Of a DNA stretch of 64,000 bases, positions 51,240-60,128 are shown in pieces. The DNA lies in contig NZ_QLTT01000014.1 in NCBI RefSeq assembly GCF_003269295.1, positions 1-64,000 of the forward strand, given 5' to 3'. The stretch is from Lentzea atacamensis (lineage in GTDB: Bacteria > Actinomycetota > Actinomycetes > Mycobacteriales > Pseudonocardiaceae). The notes beneath the pieces are model-generated. The model made no database searches. It was not told where the DNA came from and saw only the letters and a list, made by a program, of their open reading frames with translations. Position numbers and translations under genes: made by a program. How positions within the stretch are numbered: position 1 is the stretch's first letter; every line of letters begins with the position of its first letter.

Positions 51240-51435
51240 AGAAACCTGCTCCGGCACATCGGCATGCACTTTTCTGGCAAGAGAATTGGTTTTGCACGAC
51301 TTCGGCTTTGTTCGTTGACGTGTTCCCGCCCCACACGTTGTTCTGAGTGCATCGCACGGAAGCGCAATCCGCTCCGCCGAAACCGGATCTCGGGTCTTCT
51401 TCCGTTCACCGAAACATCTGAGGGGAAACCACGTA
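51240..51435 (+). promoter_or_regulatory. Promoter copy 2 of duplicated leader
   Basis: Carries gttttgcacgac, ttcgttgacg, a 17-bp gap, ttgttct, and ctgaggggaaac just before ATG 51436, matching copy 1 upstream of 50753. This suggests tandem duplication of the secreted-protein gene together with its control region and common regulation. Confidence 0.65.
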
Positions 51436-51849
51436 ATGACTCGTTCTTACATCGGCCGTGTCGTCGGCGCGTTCGTCGTCGCGGCGGGCATGCTGCTCGG
51501 CCTGTTCGCGGCCACCGCGTCCGCACAGGTGGTGGACCACGCGCCGGCGGCGCAGATCCAGGCCGCAGGTGCCGATGCCAAGGGCGCCGCTCTCGCCGGG
51601 TCGGCCAGCTCCGCGAGCGTGGGAGCCGCGTACTACCAGTGCGGTTACTACCGCAACCCCTACCAGGGCTGGGACGCCTACTACACCCACTGCGGCCGCT
51701 CGACGTATCCCCGTATCCGCGTTCAGTTCAACTACGGCTGGACCCACCGCGACATCACCGTCCTGGGCACCGTGAACCTCTCCCGGCACCGCGATCTGCA
51801 GGGCGCGGGCGTGATCACCAACGCCTGGTGCATCCGCGACTGCTGGTGA
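51436..51849 (+). CDS. Secreted DUF6355-like protein
   Basis: A 137-residue secreted protein. The signal peptide VGAFVVAAGMLLGLFAATAS ends at ASAQ and resembles that of the neighbour, including AAQIQAAGADAKGAA after cleavage. The mature part (YYQCGYYRNPYQGWDAYYTH, then CGRSTYPRIRVQFNYG) with conserved Cys and the end NAWCIRDCW resembles the DUF6355 'natural product biosynthesis' family. No catalytic role known. Confidence 0.7.
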   Translation: MTRSYIGRVVGAFVVAAGMLLGLFAATASAQVVDHAPAAQIQAAGADAKGAALAGSASSASVGAAYYQCGYYRNPYQGWDAYYTHCGRSTYPRIRVQFNYGWTHRDITVLGTVNLSRHRDLQGAGVITNAWCIRDCW

Positions 51850-51901
51850 CCCCACCACCCCACACCTCACTGAACTCGACGCGATGAGGGAGGTGACCGC
51901 G

Positions 51902-51940
51902 GTGAACAACAACAACAACACGAACGCCAACAACAACTGA
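51902..51940 (+). CDS. Poly-Asn leader peptide (12 residues)
   Basis: GTG 51902 stands 5 bases after GGAGGTGA (51889-51896) and encodes MNNNNNTNANNN, eight-plus Asn codons in twelve. An ATG at 51884 in the same frame would lengthen it to 18 residues. Only 15 bases after the stop, a strong hairpin begins, followed by the MFS gene. This is the layout of a transcription-attenuation leader sensing charged tRNA-Asn. Confidence 0.5.
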   Translation: MNNNNNTNANNN

Positions 51941-51954
51941 CCGCGAACCGACCC

Positions 51955-51992
51955 GCTGGCCCGCACCCGATCCCCCCAGGGTGCGGGCCAGC
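51955..51992 (+). terminator. Attenuator/terminator hairpin, 14-bp stem
   Basis: GCTGGCCCGCACCC (51955-51968) pairs with GGGTGCGGGCCAGC (51979-51992). An outer GAACCG/CGGTTC pair can extend the structure toward both sides. Located between the poly-Asn leader and the MFS gene at 52016. Confidence 0.75.
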
Positions 51993-52015
51993 TACCGGTT
52001 CTGAGGGGATCCGCC

Positions 52016-53374
52016 GTGACGATCCACGCCGCTGCAGGAACTTCCGCGCCTCCCAAGCCCACGACAGCCCGCTACGCCCCGGTACTCCCGCTGCTCGCCT
52101 TGACGGCGTGCACCGCACTCGGCGGGCTGTCCTCCAGCTCTATCACCGCCGCCGTCCCGGTTCTGTCCGACGACATGGCTTCGCCGTGGCTCGTGCCGTC
52201 CTACTTCCTCGGTGCCGGGCTGACCGCGGTGACCGGCGGGCGCATCGCCGACCTGCTCGGACCACGCCGCGTCGCGGCCGCAGGCCTCGCGATCATCATG
52301 CTGACCTGTGTGGCGGCCGCAGCCGCCACCACCGGCACCGCCCTGGCCGCCACCCGACTGGTGCTCGGCGCGGCCACGGCGGCGCTGTTCCCCGCCGCGG
52401 TCGTACTCGTCCGACGGTTGCGGCCGTCCGGTCCGGCCCAGGTCGCCGGTCTCGCCGCAATCTCGCTCGCGACCGAGGTGGCGTTCGCCGCCGGACCGTC
52501 GCTCGGCTCGGTGCTGGTCGGGCTCGGCGGTTGGCAGATGGTCGTGCTGGCACCGATCCCGCTCGCCGCGCTCGCCGGGATCCTGATCGTCACCGTCCTG
52601 CCGCCCGACCCCGCGCCGGTGCGCCGTCGCTCCCTGCTGAGGCGCCTGGATCCGCTCGGCCTTGTCTTGCTCGGCGCGGTCGCCGGCGCGATCCTCGCCT
52701 CGCTGCAGGACCCCGGCGCGCACGGCCTGATCATCGGCCTCGCCGCCGCGGTCGCGGCCTCGGTCCTGGTCACGTGGGAACGTCGCGCCCGATACGCACT
52801 GTTTCCGCCGTCGGTGATGACCCGGCGGCTCAGCGCGGTCTACCTGCGCACCGGCGCCTACTACGGCGGCCTGTACGCGTTGACTTTGATCATCCCGGTC
52901 TGGCTCGTCGGCGAGCGTGAGCTCACCGCCGGGCAAGCCGCCGGCGTGATGGCCGGTCTTCCGGTGACGACCGTGCTGTGCTGCCTGGCCACGCCCGCGC
53001 TGATCGCCCGGCACGGCCTGCGGCCACCACTGGTGACCGGCGCGGCCGCGCTCGCTGCCGCCGCGGCAATCCTTGCCACAGCGGGAGAACAGACCCCGCT
53101 GCTCGTGCTCGCGGCCGCCGTCGCCCTGTGCGGTGTGCCCGCCGGTCTGGTCAACATCGCGCAACAGACCGCGCTGCTGCGCGCCGCCCCGGCCAGCGCC
53201 ACGGGTGCGTGCAGTGGCCTCTACGGCGTCGTGCAGCTCGTCACCGGCTCGGTCGTTGCGCTGATCCAGGCCCTCGGCACGGCCGCGGTCGTCGCTCTCG
53301 CCTGCTGCGCGGCGCTCATGGTGCTCACCGTCGCGGACCGATCGCTGCGCACCGAACCCGGACCGACGTCATGA
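52016..53374 (+). CDS. MFS transporter (DHA2-type)
   Basis: A 452-residue major-facilitator protein with about 12-14 TM helices (LPLLALTACTALGGLSSSSI, LVPSYFLGAGLTAVTGGRIA, DLLGPRRVAAAGLAIIMLTC). The loop motif GGRIADLLGPRR matches the drug-exporter signature A motif. GTG 52016 is preceded by GAGGGG. The stop overlaps the next small gene. Probably exports a small molecule made or handled by nearby genes; control by the upstream leader is possible. Confidence 0.88.
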   Translation: MTIHAAAGTSAPPKPTTARYAPVLPLLALTACTALGGLSSSSITAAVPVLSDDMASPWLVPSYFLGAGLTAVTGGRIADLLGPRRVAAAGLAIIMLTCVAAAAATTGTALAATRLVLGAATAALFPAAVVLVRRLRPSGPAQVAGLAAISLATEVAFAAGPSLGSVLVGLGGWQMVVLAPIPLAALAGILIVTVLPPDPAPVRRRSLLRRLDPLGLVLLGAVAGAILASLQDPGAHGLIIGLAAAVAASVLVTWERRARYALFPPSVMTRRLSAVYLRTGAYYGGLYALTLIIPVWLVGERELTAGQAAGVMAGLPVTTVLCCLATPALIARHGLRPPLVTGAAALAAAAAILATAGEQTPLLVLAAAVALCGVPAGLVNIAQQTALLRAAPASATGACSGLYGVVQLVTGSVVALIQALGTAAVVALACCAALMVLTVADRSLRTEPGPTS

Positions 53375-53511
53375 CCGCAGCCGCGCGCCCGCTGCGCCAG
53401 CGCCTCGCCGTCGCGGCGTTGCTCGTCCTCTACCTCGCCGCGGCCGTCGTCGACGCCGTTCGCCGCCGCGTCGGCGGCCGCCGCGCTCCCATTGAGAAGG
53501 AAGTGCTCTGA
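53371..53511 (+). CDS. Small single-TM protein, 46 aa
   Basis: ATG 53371 overlaps the MFS stop and the stop (53509-53511) overlaps the next ATG. The peptide has one membrane helix (LAVAALLVLYLAAAVVDAV) flanked by Arg clusters (RRRVGGRRAP). It may be an accessory of the transporter. Confidence 0.6.
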   Translation: MTAAARPLRQRLAVAALLVLYLAAAVVDAVRRRVGGRRAPIEKEVL

Positions 53512-54407
53512 TGGTTGCTCGTCACGTGCTGCTGGCCGCCGGACCCGATCGCGTCAGGCTGCGCGACAGCGTCGAAAGCTGGATGCGCGGCGCCGGCGCG
53601 GTCGCCTCCACCAACATCCGCGTCTTCTCCGACTCGGAGGGAACGGTGTTCTTGCGCGCGGAGTTCACCAGCCCCCTGCACAGCCGTGAGCAGCTTCGCG
53701 CGGACTTCCGCACCGTCGCCGCGCAGTGGGATCTGCAGGAGTGGCGCATCCAACTCGTGGGCAAGGCAGGCAAGCCGGCCGCGGAGAAGCCTCGCGTCCT
53801 GGTCCTCGTCACGAAAGCCGATCACTGCCTGACCGAGTTGCTCGCCCTGCACCAGCAGAACAAGCTGGCCGGCCACATCGTGGCCGTGGCCGGCAACCAC
53901 ACCACCTTGCAGGACGCCACCCTGCGCGCCGGAGTGCCGTTTACCCACATCCCCTGGCCAGGCGCCGGATCCGATCCCGCCGGGAACGCAGCCGCACACG
54001 ACCAGCTCACCCAACTGCTCAAAGAACACGACATCGACGTGCTGGTGCTGGCCCGCTTCATGCAGATCCTCAACGTCGACGTGCTCGACGAGCACCTGGC
54101 CGCGATCAACGTCCACCACTCCTTGCTCCCGGCCCATCCCGGCGTGGCCCCGTATCGCCAGGCGCACGCCCGCGGCGTCAAGATGATCGGCGCGACCGCG
54201 CACTACGTCACCGCCGAGCTCGACGAGGGACCGATCATCGCCCAGCACGCCCTCGGCATCGAGCAGCTCGGCCCCAGGCCGACGCCGGCACAACTGGAAC
54301 AGCACGGCCGCACCGCCGAGGTCCGGGTCCTGGTCGACGGGCTCACCAGCCACTGCGAGGGCCGGATCCTGCCCTACCGCGGCGGCACCGTCCGCATCGA
54401 CCCATGA
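53511..54407 (+). CDS. purU: Formyltetrahydrofolate hydrolase (PurU-like)
   Basis: A 298-residue protein of the PurU family: a short ACT-like N-terminus and the formyltransferase fold, with VLVLARFMQILNVDVLDEHL, the catalytic INVHHSLLPAHPGVAPYRQA and MIGATAHYVTAELDEGPIIA. PurU hydrolyses 10-formyl-THF to THF and formate. The ATG at 53511 overlaps the upstream stop as TGATG. Linked by coupling to the MFS exporter and small membrane gene. The family match is strong; a related formyltransferase acting on another substrate is possible. Confidence 0.88.
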   Translation: MVARHVLLAAGPDRVRLRDSVESWMRGAGAVASTNIRVFSDSEGTVFLRAEFTSPLHSREQLRADFRTVAAQWDLQEWRIQLVGKAGKPAAEKPRVLVLVTKADHCLTELLALHQQNKLAGHIVAVAGNHTTLQDATLRAGVPFTHIPWPGAGSDPAGNAAAHDQLTQLLKEHDIDVLVLARFMQILNVDVLDEHLAAINVHHSLLPAHPGVAPYRQAHARGVKMIGATAHYVTAELDEGPIIAQHALGIEQLGPRPTPAQLEQHGRTAEVRVLVDGLTSHCEGRILPYRGGTVRIDP

Positions 54408-54427
54408 CCAGTCCCCGCCAACGGTCT

Positions 54428-54540
54428 CGTTGTGCGCCAAGAAAGAGCGCGGACGGGGTGGTGAGAAAGCACACGGCCGGGGTGGATGGGGGGTCCGGCC
54501 GTCTGCTTGTCGTCCTGGCGGGGTCGTGAGTCGCCAACAG
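54428..54540 (+). repeat. ~110-bp non-coding element, copy A
   Basis: Begins cgttgtgcgccaagaaagag and includes gcgc-caagaaaga-gcgc, acacggccgg ... ccggccgt and ggcggggt. It matches copy B at 58814-58925 over almost its whole length. It lies after the purU-like gene and before the P450. Confidence 0.75.
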
Positions 54541-55032
54541 CGTGCCGACGGGCGAGGGCCGAGGGCTTGGGCTGGCCCTGCAACGGCTCCCGGTGTCACG
54601 GCGAGGCTGCCGCCTGAACCTCGCGATCCAGACGGCTCACCCTCCCTCGGTTGTCACCGCGCAGCGCCACACGTGCGCCGAGGAGCGTCAGGCGGCCGCG
54701 AATGCTCCCCCGAGCGCTCAGCTGCCTGACTGCTCCGTCGTGGACACAACCCTCGTTGCGGAGGGCCGTTCGGCGTTGTGTGCGCGATCTACTGGCGTCA
54801 CCCACCTTGGTGTGCTGACCGGGGCGGGCGCATCGGTAGAACTACCGGGCTTACTACTGGCCACCGTGACAGCGTCGGCATGCCGTAGGTAAGAACACCG
54901 GACGAGTAGATCACCGGCCGACCCGCCGGTGACTCTCCGAACCGGAGCGACGCAGGATGCTCTCAACCCGCTGATCGACAGCAAGGCGGGCCACTGGGGG
55001 ACCAACTCCACAGGAGCAGGAGGACGAGGGGC
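54541..55032 (+). other. Intergenic region before P450
   Basis: Nearly 500 bp without a convincing gene. TCACCGGC (54911-54918) and GCCGGTGA (54925-54932) form an 8-bp hairpin; AGGAGGACGAGG just before ATG 55033 is the P450 ribosome binding site. The remainder shows no clear structure. Confidence 0.45.
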
Positions 55033-56235
55033 ATGCCATCACCGGACACCCTGGTTACCGGGCAGTGCGGCTACCGGCATCACGCCGACGAGCGGGAGCT
55101 GCGCGAGGTGGGCACCGTGCATCGCGCGAAAGTGCCCGACGGCCCCACGGTGTACGTGGTGACCACCGGCCTGAAACAGGCCAAACGGCTGCTGGCCGAT
55201 CCCCGGCTGAGCAAAGACTCCGGCCGGTTGACCGAGGTGATCACCAGGCAGCTGGCCGCAGCGGGAACACCCCGCGAGCTCTCGGGCATGTTCAGCGAAA
55301 CGATGATGAACGCCGACCCCCCGCAACACACGCGGCTGCGCAACCTGGTCGTGAAGAGCTTCAACGCCGACGGGGTAAATCGGCTGCGGCCGCGGGCCGA
55401 GCAGCTGACCGCAGAACTTCTGGACACGCTGCCGACCGGGGTGCCGATCGACCTCATCAGCAGGTTCGCGTTCATTCTCCCGATCACGATCGTGTGCGAG
55501 ATGCTCGGAGTGCCGGAGCAGGACCGGGGCATGCTGCACACGTGGACCTCCGCGCTGGTGCTGGACGACCCGGCTCTCACCGGGCCCGCCTCGATCGAGA
55601 TGACCCGCTACCTCGAACAGTTGGCCGACAGCAAACGCGCCACGCCTGACGACGGCCTGTGCTCCATGCTGGTGCACGCCAGCGTCGACGACGACAAGCT
55701 CAGCCGCGACGAACTGATCGCGATGCTGTTCCTGCTGGTTGTGGGTGGGCACGAGACCACGGCGGGTCTGATCGGCAATGCGATGTACGCGCTGCTCGCG
55801 GACCCGCCGCAGTGGCGCCGACTGGTCGAGGATCCCGCGCTGGTACCCGCGGCGGTCGAGGAGACACTGCGCTTCGACCCTCCGACCCGCAACGCCACCC
55901 ACCGGGTGACGCTGCAGGACATCGAGGTTGACGGCACGCCCATCGCCGCCGGGGAGATCGTGCTGGTGTCGCTGAGCGCGGCCGGACACGACCCCGACAC
56001 CACCGACCGCGCCGACGAGTTCGATCTGGGACGGTCCGCTCCGATCCAGCACGTCGGATTCGGGCACGGCATCCACAACTGCCCAGGCTCACAGCTGGCC
56101 CGCATGCAGGCCGAGGTTGCGCTGGCCCAGTTGGCGGCACGGTTTCCGCACAGCGTCCTGGTCGAGCGGGAGCCGCCCCGGCTGGCCTCCTCCATCGTCG
56201 GCGGAGTCGCCGAGCTGCGGCTGGTGCTGTCCTGA
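55033..56235 (+). CDS. Cytochrome P450
   Basis: A 400-residue soluble P450. I-helix LLVVGGHETTAGL, ExxR motif in VEETLRFDPPTRNATHR and the haem-Cys loop HVGFGHGIHNCPGSQLARMQ are all complete. It resembles actinobacterial CYP105/107-type hydroxylases that act in secondary metabolism; the exact family is not assigned. Strong ribosome binding site AGGAGGACGAGGGGC. The large regulator at 56280 is convergent with it, ending 45 bp away. Substrate unknown. Confidence 0.92.
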   Translation: MPSPDTLVTGQCGYRHHADERELREVGTVHRAKVPDGPTVYVVTTGLKQAKRLLADPRLSKDSGRLTEVITRQLAAAGTPRELSGMFSETMMNADPPQHTRLRNLVVKSFNADGVNRLRPRAEQLTAELLDTLPTGVPIDLISRFAFILPITIVCEMLGVPEQDRGMLHTWTSALVLDDPALTGPASIEMTRYLEQLADSKRATPDDGLCSMLVHASVDDDKLSRDELIAMLFLLVVGGHETTAGLIGNAMYALLADPPQWRRLVEDPALVPAAVEETLRFDPPTRNATHRVTLQDIEVDGTPIAAGEIVLVSLSAAGHDPDTTDRADEFDLGRSAPIQHVGFGHGIHNCPGSQLARMQAEVALAQLAARFPHSVLVEREPPRLASSIVGGVAELRLVLS

Positions 56236-56279
56236 CCCGGCCGGCGTGACCGCGTTCGATCAGCCGCTCGTGACCGTCG

Positions 56280-58679
56280 TCACGCCGGTGGTTGCCCGCG
56301 CTGGGGCTGGGCGAGGACCCAGGCGGTCAGCCGGGCACGTGAACCAGGGCTGAATCCCAGGACGCCGTAGATGTTCTGGATGTGGTGTTCGACAGTGCGC
56401 GGGGAGACGGTCAAATCGGCCGCGATGCGCTTGCTGGTCTTGCCCTCGGCGACCTTGCACGCGATCGTCCATTGCGTTTCCGTGAGCTCGCCCGGCACCA
56501 CGTCCGCGGCGACACCGCCCGGAGTGGTGTCGCCGGCGACGTGCTCGCCGAAGGTGAGGCGCAGTGCCTCCTGGACGCTCTGCACGCGTTCGCCGATCTC
56601 CGTGGCGCGGCGGTAGTCCTCCGCGGTCAGCTGGCGGCGCAGGATCGCGGTGGTCTCGGCGAGGAAGCGGGTGTGCGGGACGTGCCTGCTGATGCCTATG
56701 CCGGTCAGCCGTTCGAGCGTGCGTGACGCGCCCACCAGTGTTGCGGTCACCCGCGCCGCATCGTTGCTGGCCGCGGGCAACCTCGAGCGGATCCACGCCA
56801 GCGTGGGGATGCCGAAGACCGGTCCCCAGCGATCGTCGAACTCCATCTGCTGCCGCAGACTTTCGGCCACGATCTCCAAGCCGCGCTGCGGGTCACCAGC
56901 GCGCGCGTGCGCGACGCCGACCGCCCACAGCGCCCAGCTGATCGCCCACGGTGCGCCGGTCTCTTCGGCTTCTCGCAAGAAGTCCGTGGTGAGGCGCACA
57001 GCCGCTTCGCGGGCGTCGACCTCCGGGTTCTCGCCGTCGTCGAGCAGGGCGGCGCTCAGAGAGATCATCATCCGGCACATGTGCCGATCACCGGCGAATT
57101 CCGGGCCGAGTGCGGCGAACTGGTCGTCGGCCTGCCGCAGCACTGGCAGGGTGACCGGAGCGGTGCCGTCCACGAAATGCAGGTACCCGCCGCGGGCGAA
57201 CATGACCGCCGGCACGGGCATACCGCACCGATCGGCGAGCTCGGCGGCCCGGTCGAGTTGCGCGGCCACCTCCGCGTGGTCGGCGCCCAGGCAGATCGCG
57301 ACCCACGCGTCCATCGCGACCGCGCCGGCGTACAGCGGTGTGGCCCGGCTCGCAGCGGTGGCAATGCCGCGCCGCAGCCAGTACCGGCCCTCCGGCAGCG
57401 ACCCTGCGAAGAAGATCCATCGGCACCGGCCGAGGCTGACCGCGATCAGCAGGGCCGTGTCCGCGGTCTGTGGCGAGGTCAGGGCCGCCGACATCGCCGC
57501 CCGCAGGTTCGGCATGTCCGCGCTGATCCGGTGCAGGAGCCTGACCTCGTCGGGATTGCGCCACGTCGAGGCGGCTGTCACCGCCAGCCGGGTGTAGTAG
57601 CCGCGGTGCCGGTCGCGCACGCCGTCCTCCCCGCCGAGCATGCGCAGCTTGTCCAGGCCGAACTGCCGCAACGGCTCCAGCAAGATGTAGCGGTCCCGGC
57701 CAGGCGAGGGGATGACGATCGACTTGTCCACGAGATCGGCCAGCACGTCAGCGATCTCGCCGGCGCCCAGATGATCATCGGCGCACACAGCCTCGGCCGC
57801 GTCGAGGGTGAAACCGCCCTTGAACACCGCGGCTCTCGCCCACAGCAGCTGCTCACGTGGCGCGCAGAGGTCATAGCTCCACCCGATGACGCCGCTGAGG
57901 CTCTGGTGGTGGCTCAGCTCCGTGCGGTCGTTGCGGCTGAGCACCTTGTCCATGCTCTTTGCCAGGCGGGTCACCAGTTGCTTCACCGGCATCGACCTCA
58001 GCCGGGCGACCGCCAGCTCGATCAGCAGCGGGATGCCGGCCACCAACTGCAGCATCCGTACCACATCGGCCCAGTTCTGCTCGCTGATCGTCCAACCTGG
58101 AACCTTGGCGGCCGCGCGTTCACGGCAGAGCTGCACCGACTCGAATCTCAGATCGACCGGCGGCTCGGCGGAGGGTGGCACCGTCAGCGGGGGCACGAAC
58201 ACCAGCTGCTCGCCCTCAACGGCCAGCCGCTCGCGCGACGTGGCCAGCACGTGCAGCTGTGGCGCTTCGCGCAACAGCGTGGTGACCAGTGATCCCACCG
58301 CATCAACAAGGTGCTCGCAGTTGTCCAGCACCAGCAGCAACCGACGCCTGGCCACCAGCAGCTCCACCAGCGCAGGGACCGAGTCGGTGGCGGATTGATC
58401 AGGCACGCCTACTGCCTTGACCAGCTGCTGCACCAACAGGTCCGGCACCTGCAGATCCGCCAAGGAGACGAATCGGACGTCGTCGAAGGACCGCCGGGTC
58501 TGGTCGGCGACTTCCAGCGCCAGCCGCGTCTTGCCGGTGCCACCGACACCCATCAGCGTGATCAGCCGCTCCTGGCCCATCATGCGTCCCAAATCGGTCA
58601 GCAGCTGCCGACGACCGACAAACGACGACAGCCGGACCGGCAGCCGTCCCGGCTCAGTATCGACCTGGTTACCAGGCAT
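56280..58679 (-). CDS. Large LuxR-type ATPase regulator
   Basis: A 799-residue regulator. N-terminal NTPase: VGRRQLLTDLGRMMGQERLI, Walker A LMGVGGTGKTRLALEVA, Walker B LLLVLDNCEHLVDAV. The middle is helical TPR-like repeats. The C-terminal ~65 residues are a LuxR helix-turn-helix: LTETQWTIACKVAEGKTSKR and IAADLTVSPRTVEHHIQNIY. It probably controls the convergent P450 gene or the surrounding locus. Start ATG 58679. Confidence 0.88.
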   Translation of the reverse strand: MPGNQVDTEPGRLPVRLSSFVGRRQLLTDLGRMMGQERLITLMGVGGTGKTRLALEVADQTRRSFDDVRFVSLADLQVPDLLVQQLVKAVGVPDQSATDSVPALVELLVARRRLLLVLDNCEHLVDAVGSLVTTLLREAPQLHVLATSRERLAVEGEQLVFVPPLTVPPSAEPPVDLRFESVQLCRERAAAKVPGWTISEQNWADVVRMLQLVAGIPLLIELAVARLRSMPVKQLVTRLAKSMDKVLSRNDRTELSHHQSLSGVIGWSYDLCAPREQLLWARAAVFKGGFTLDAAEAVCADDHLGAGEIADVLADLVDKSIVIPSPGRDRYILLEPLRQFGLDKLRMLGGEDGVRDRHRGYYTRLAVTAASTWRNPDEVRLLHRISADMPNLRAAMSAALTSPQTADTALLIAVSLGRCRWIFFAGSLPEGRYWLRRGIATAASRATPLYAGAVAMDAWVAICLGADHAEVAAQLDRAAELADRCGMPVPAVMFARGGYLHFVDGTAPVTLPVLRQADDQFAALGPEFAGDRHMCRMMISLSAALLDDGENPEVDAREAAVRLTTDFLREAEETGAPWAISWALWAVGVAHARAGDPQRGLEIVAESLRQQMEFDDRWGPVFGIPTLAWIRSRLPAASNDAARVTATLVGASRTLERLTGIGISRHVPHTRFLAETTAILRRQLTAEDYRRATEIGERVQSVQEALRLTFGEHVAGDTTPGGVAADVVPGELTETQWTIACKVAEGKTSKRIAADLTVSPRTVEHHIQNIYGVLGFSPGSRARLTAWVLAQPQRGQPPA

Positions 58680-58813
58680 TTCCCCAACCTACGACACACC
58701 ATGGGTGATCCGCTGATCCTCCCCAATGGACGTTCGTCACCTCCGTCACACACGACGAAGGAACTGTCCACAGTGACGCGCGAAACCCTCAGACGGTGAC
58801 TCGGCTGCAGGTC

Positions 58814-58925
58814 CGTTGTGCGCCAAGAAAGAGCGCAGGACTGGGGTGGTAATGGAGCACACGGCCGGGATGTGACGTCCGGCCGTGTGCTCCCGGCACG
58901 TCGGCGGGGTGGTGAGGTCGCCGAC
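58814..58925 (+). repeat. ~110-bp non-coding element, copy B
   Basis: Same orientation and order of blocks as copy A at 54428: cgttgtgcgccaagaaagag, ggggtggt, gcacacggccgg, gtccggccgt and gtcg. The two copies bracket the P450 and LuxR genes. Confidence 0.75.
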
Positions 58926-58975
58926 GGTTGGTCGAAAGCGGACACGTGCCCGCTGAACCTGCGGGGTGGGCGGGG

Positions 58976-59503
58976 TCACCGCAGCGCGCTGGCGTACACG
59001 ATCTCGTCGACCAGCGCCACGGGACCGATACCGGGAAGACTCAACGTGGCGTGCACCCGTAGCAACTGCCGCCCGCCGACGTCGTCCACAGGCTCGACGA
59101 AACCGATGCCGTGGGTGTGCCGGCGGACCCCGTAGGGCCGCAGTGCCACCCCCAGTCCGATCGGTCCGTGCTCCAGCGCCTCGCGAACCTCATCGGGAAG
59201 CCGGTGGCGGGCAACGACGGCATGGAACGCCACGAGCACGAGCGGTGGCTGCGCCGTGTGGATCGCGGCCTGCGTCACACCGTCGCGCACCAGCACGTTC
59301 TTGCAGCCCACGTGCAACTGCAGGTCCTTGCGCTCCAGCTCGCTCGGCGGCCGAAGCTCGCGGCTGCGCAGCTCGGCCTTGAGCCCCAGGCCGGTGAAGT
59401 CGCACAGAAGCGTCGTGAGGTCATCGGTGTTCCAGATGGCCTTCGCCAGCCTGCTGCGTCGCGCGAGCTCATCCGATGAGGTCATTACGGGCGTTGCCTG
59501 CAT
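58976..59503 (-). CDS. UbiC/UTRA-like ligand-binding protein
   Basis: A 175-residue protein whose order of segments (WNTDDLTTLLCDFTGLGLKA, CKNVLVRDGVTQAAIHTAQP, IGLGVALRPYGVRRHTHGIG) recalls the chorismate-lyase/UTRA fold. No N-terminal helix-turn-helix is present; that part is replaced by the separate small HTH protein upstream. Start ATG 59503 with GGAGACG upstream. May be a free sensor domain or an enzyme; the assignment is tentative. Confidence 0.45.
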   Translation of the reverse strand: MQATPVMTSSDELARRSRLAKAIWNTDDLTTLLCDFTGLGLKAELRSRELRPPSELERKDLQLHVGCKNVLVRDGVTQAAIHTAQPPLVLVAFHAVVARHRLPDEVREALEHGPIGLGVALRPYGVRRHTHGIGFVEPVDDVGGRQLLRVHATLSLPGIGPVALVDEIVYASALR

Positions 59504-59528
59504 CACGGTCGTCTCCCCGCCCGTCTCG

Positions 59529-59795
59529 TCAGCTCGCCGCATCCGCGGTGTCGAGCTGTCTGGCGATCCGGCGCAGCAGCGGGCCCACCCGGTACCGCCC
59601 GTCCTCGTCGAGCTCGAGAAGCTCGTGGTCGACCAAGCCAGTCAGGTGGCGGTGCACCGTGCTGAGCGGCAGCGCCGTCTCCCGCCGCAGGTCGGTGAGC
59701 CGCCTCGCGGGCTCCCCCTGCGTGAACTGATCGAGAATCCAGGCGATCCGTCCCGCCGCACTGATCGGCGGCGTCCGGTCCGAACCCGTTGTCAT
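59529..59795 (-). CDS. IclR-type wHTH-only protein, 88 aa
   Basis: A small protein with a clear winged helix: AAGRIAWILDQFTQGEPARR, LTDLRRETALPLSTVHRHLT and the wing GLVDHELLELDEDGRYRVGP, the pattern of IclR N-terminal domains. No effector domain is attached. ATG 59795 follows GGGGG. It lies 25 bp upstream of the UTRA-like gene, so the pair may form a split regulator. Confidence 0.7.
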   Translation of the reverse strand: MTTGSDRTPPISAAGRIAWILDQFTQGEPARRLTDLRRETALPLSTVHRHLTGLVDHELLELDEDGRYRVGPLLRRIARQLDTADAAS

Positions 59796-60128
59796 CGTCG
59801 TGTCCCCCAACTTGTGTGATCCGGGCGCGAGAGCGCCGTCTGGACCCCGCAGGCCAGACGGCTGCCCCGCTCCCTCCTTCGATCACGACGCGCCCCGAGG
59901 GGCGCTGCGGCATCCGAGGGAGCCCGGTTCCCCAACCGGCCTCGGAGCCGGATACGCACCGTGTTCGAACACAGGAACGAACACGGTGGCGTCCGCTGCC
60001 GCCGGCCGTCGACCGGTCGCCGTCACTCCCCCGAGCTTCCGACCGATCGACTACCCTTCGTAATCAAAACCCTCGCGATCGGGGTAGTACAGGTCTACAT
60101 CGTCGCTCACCGTGATGGCTAGGCCATT

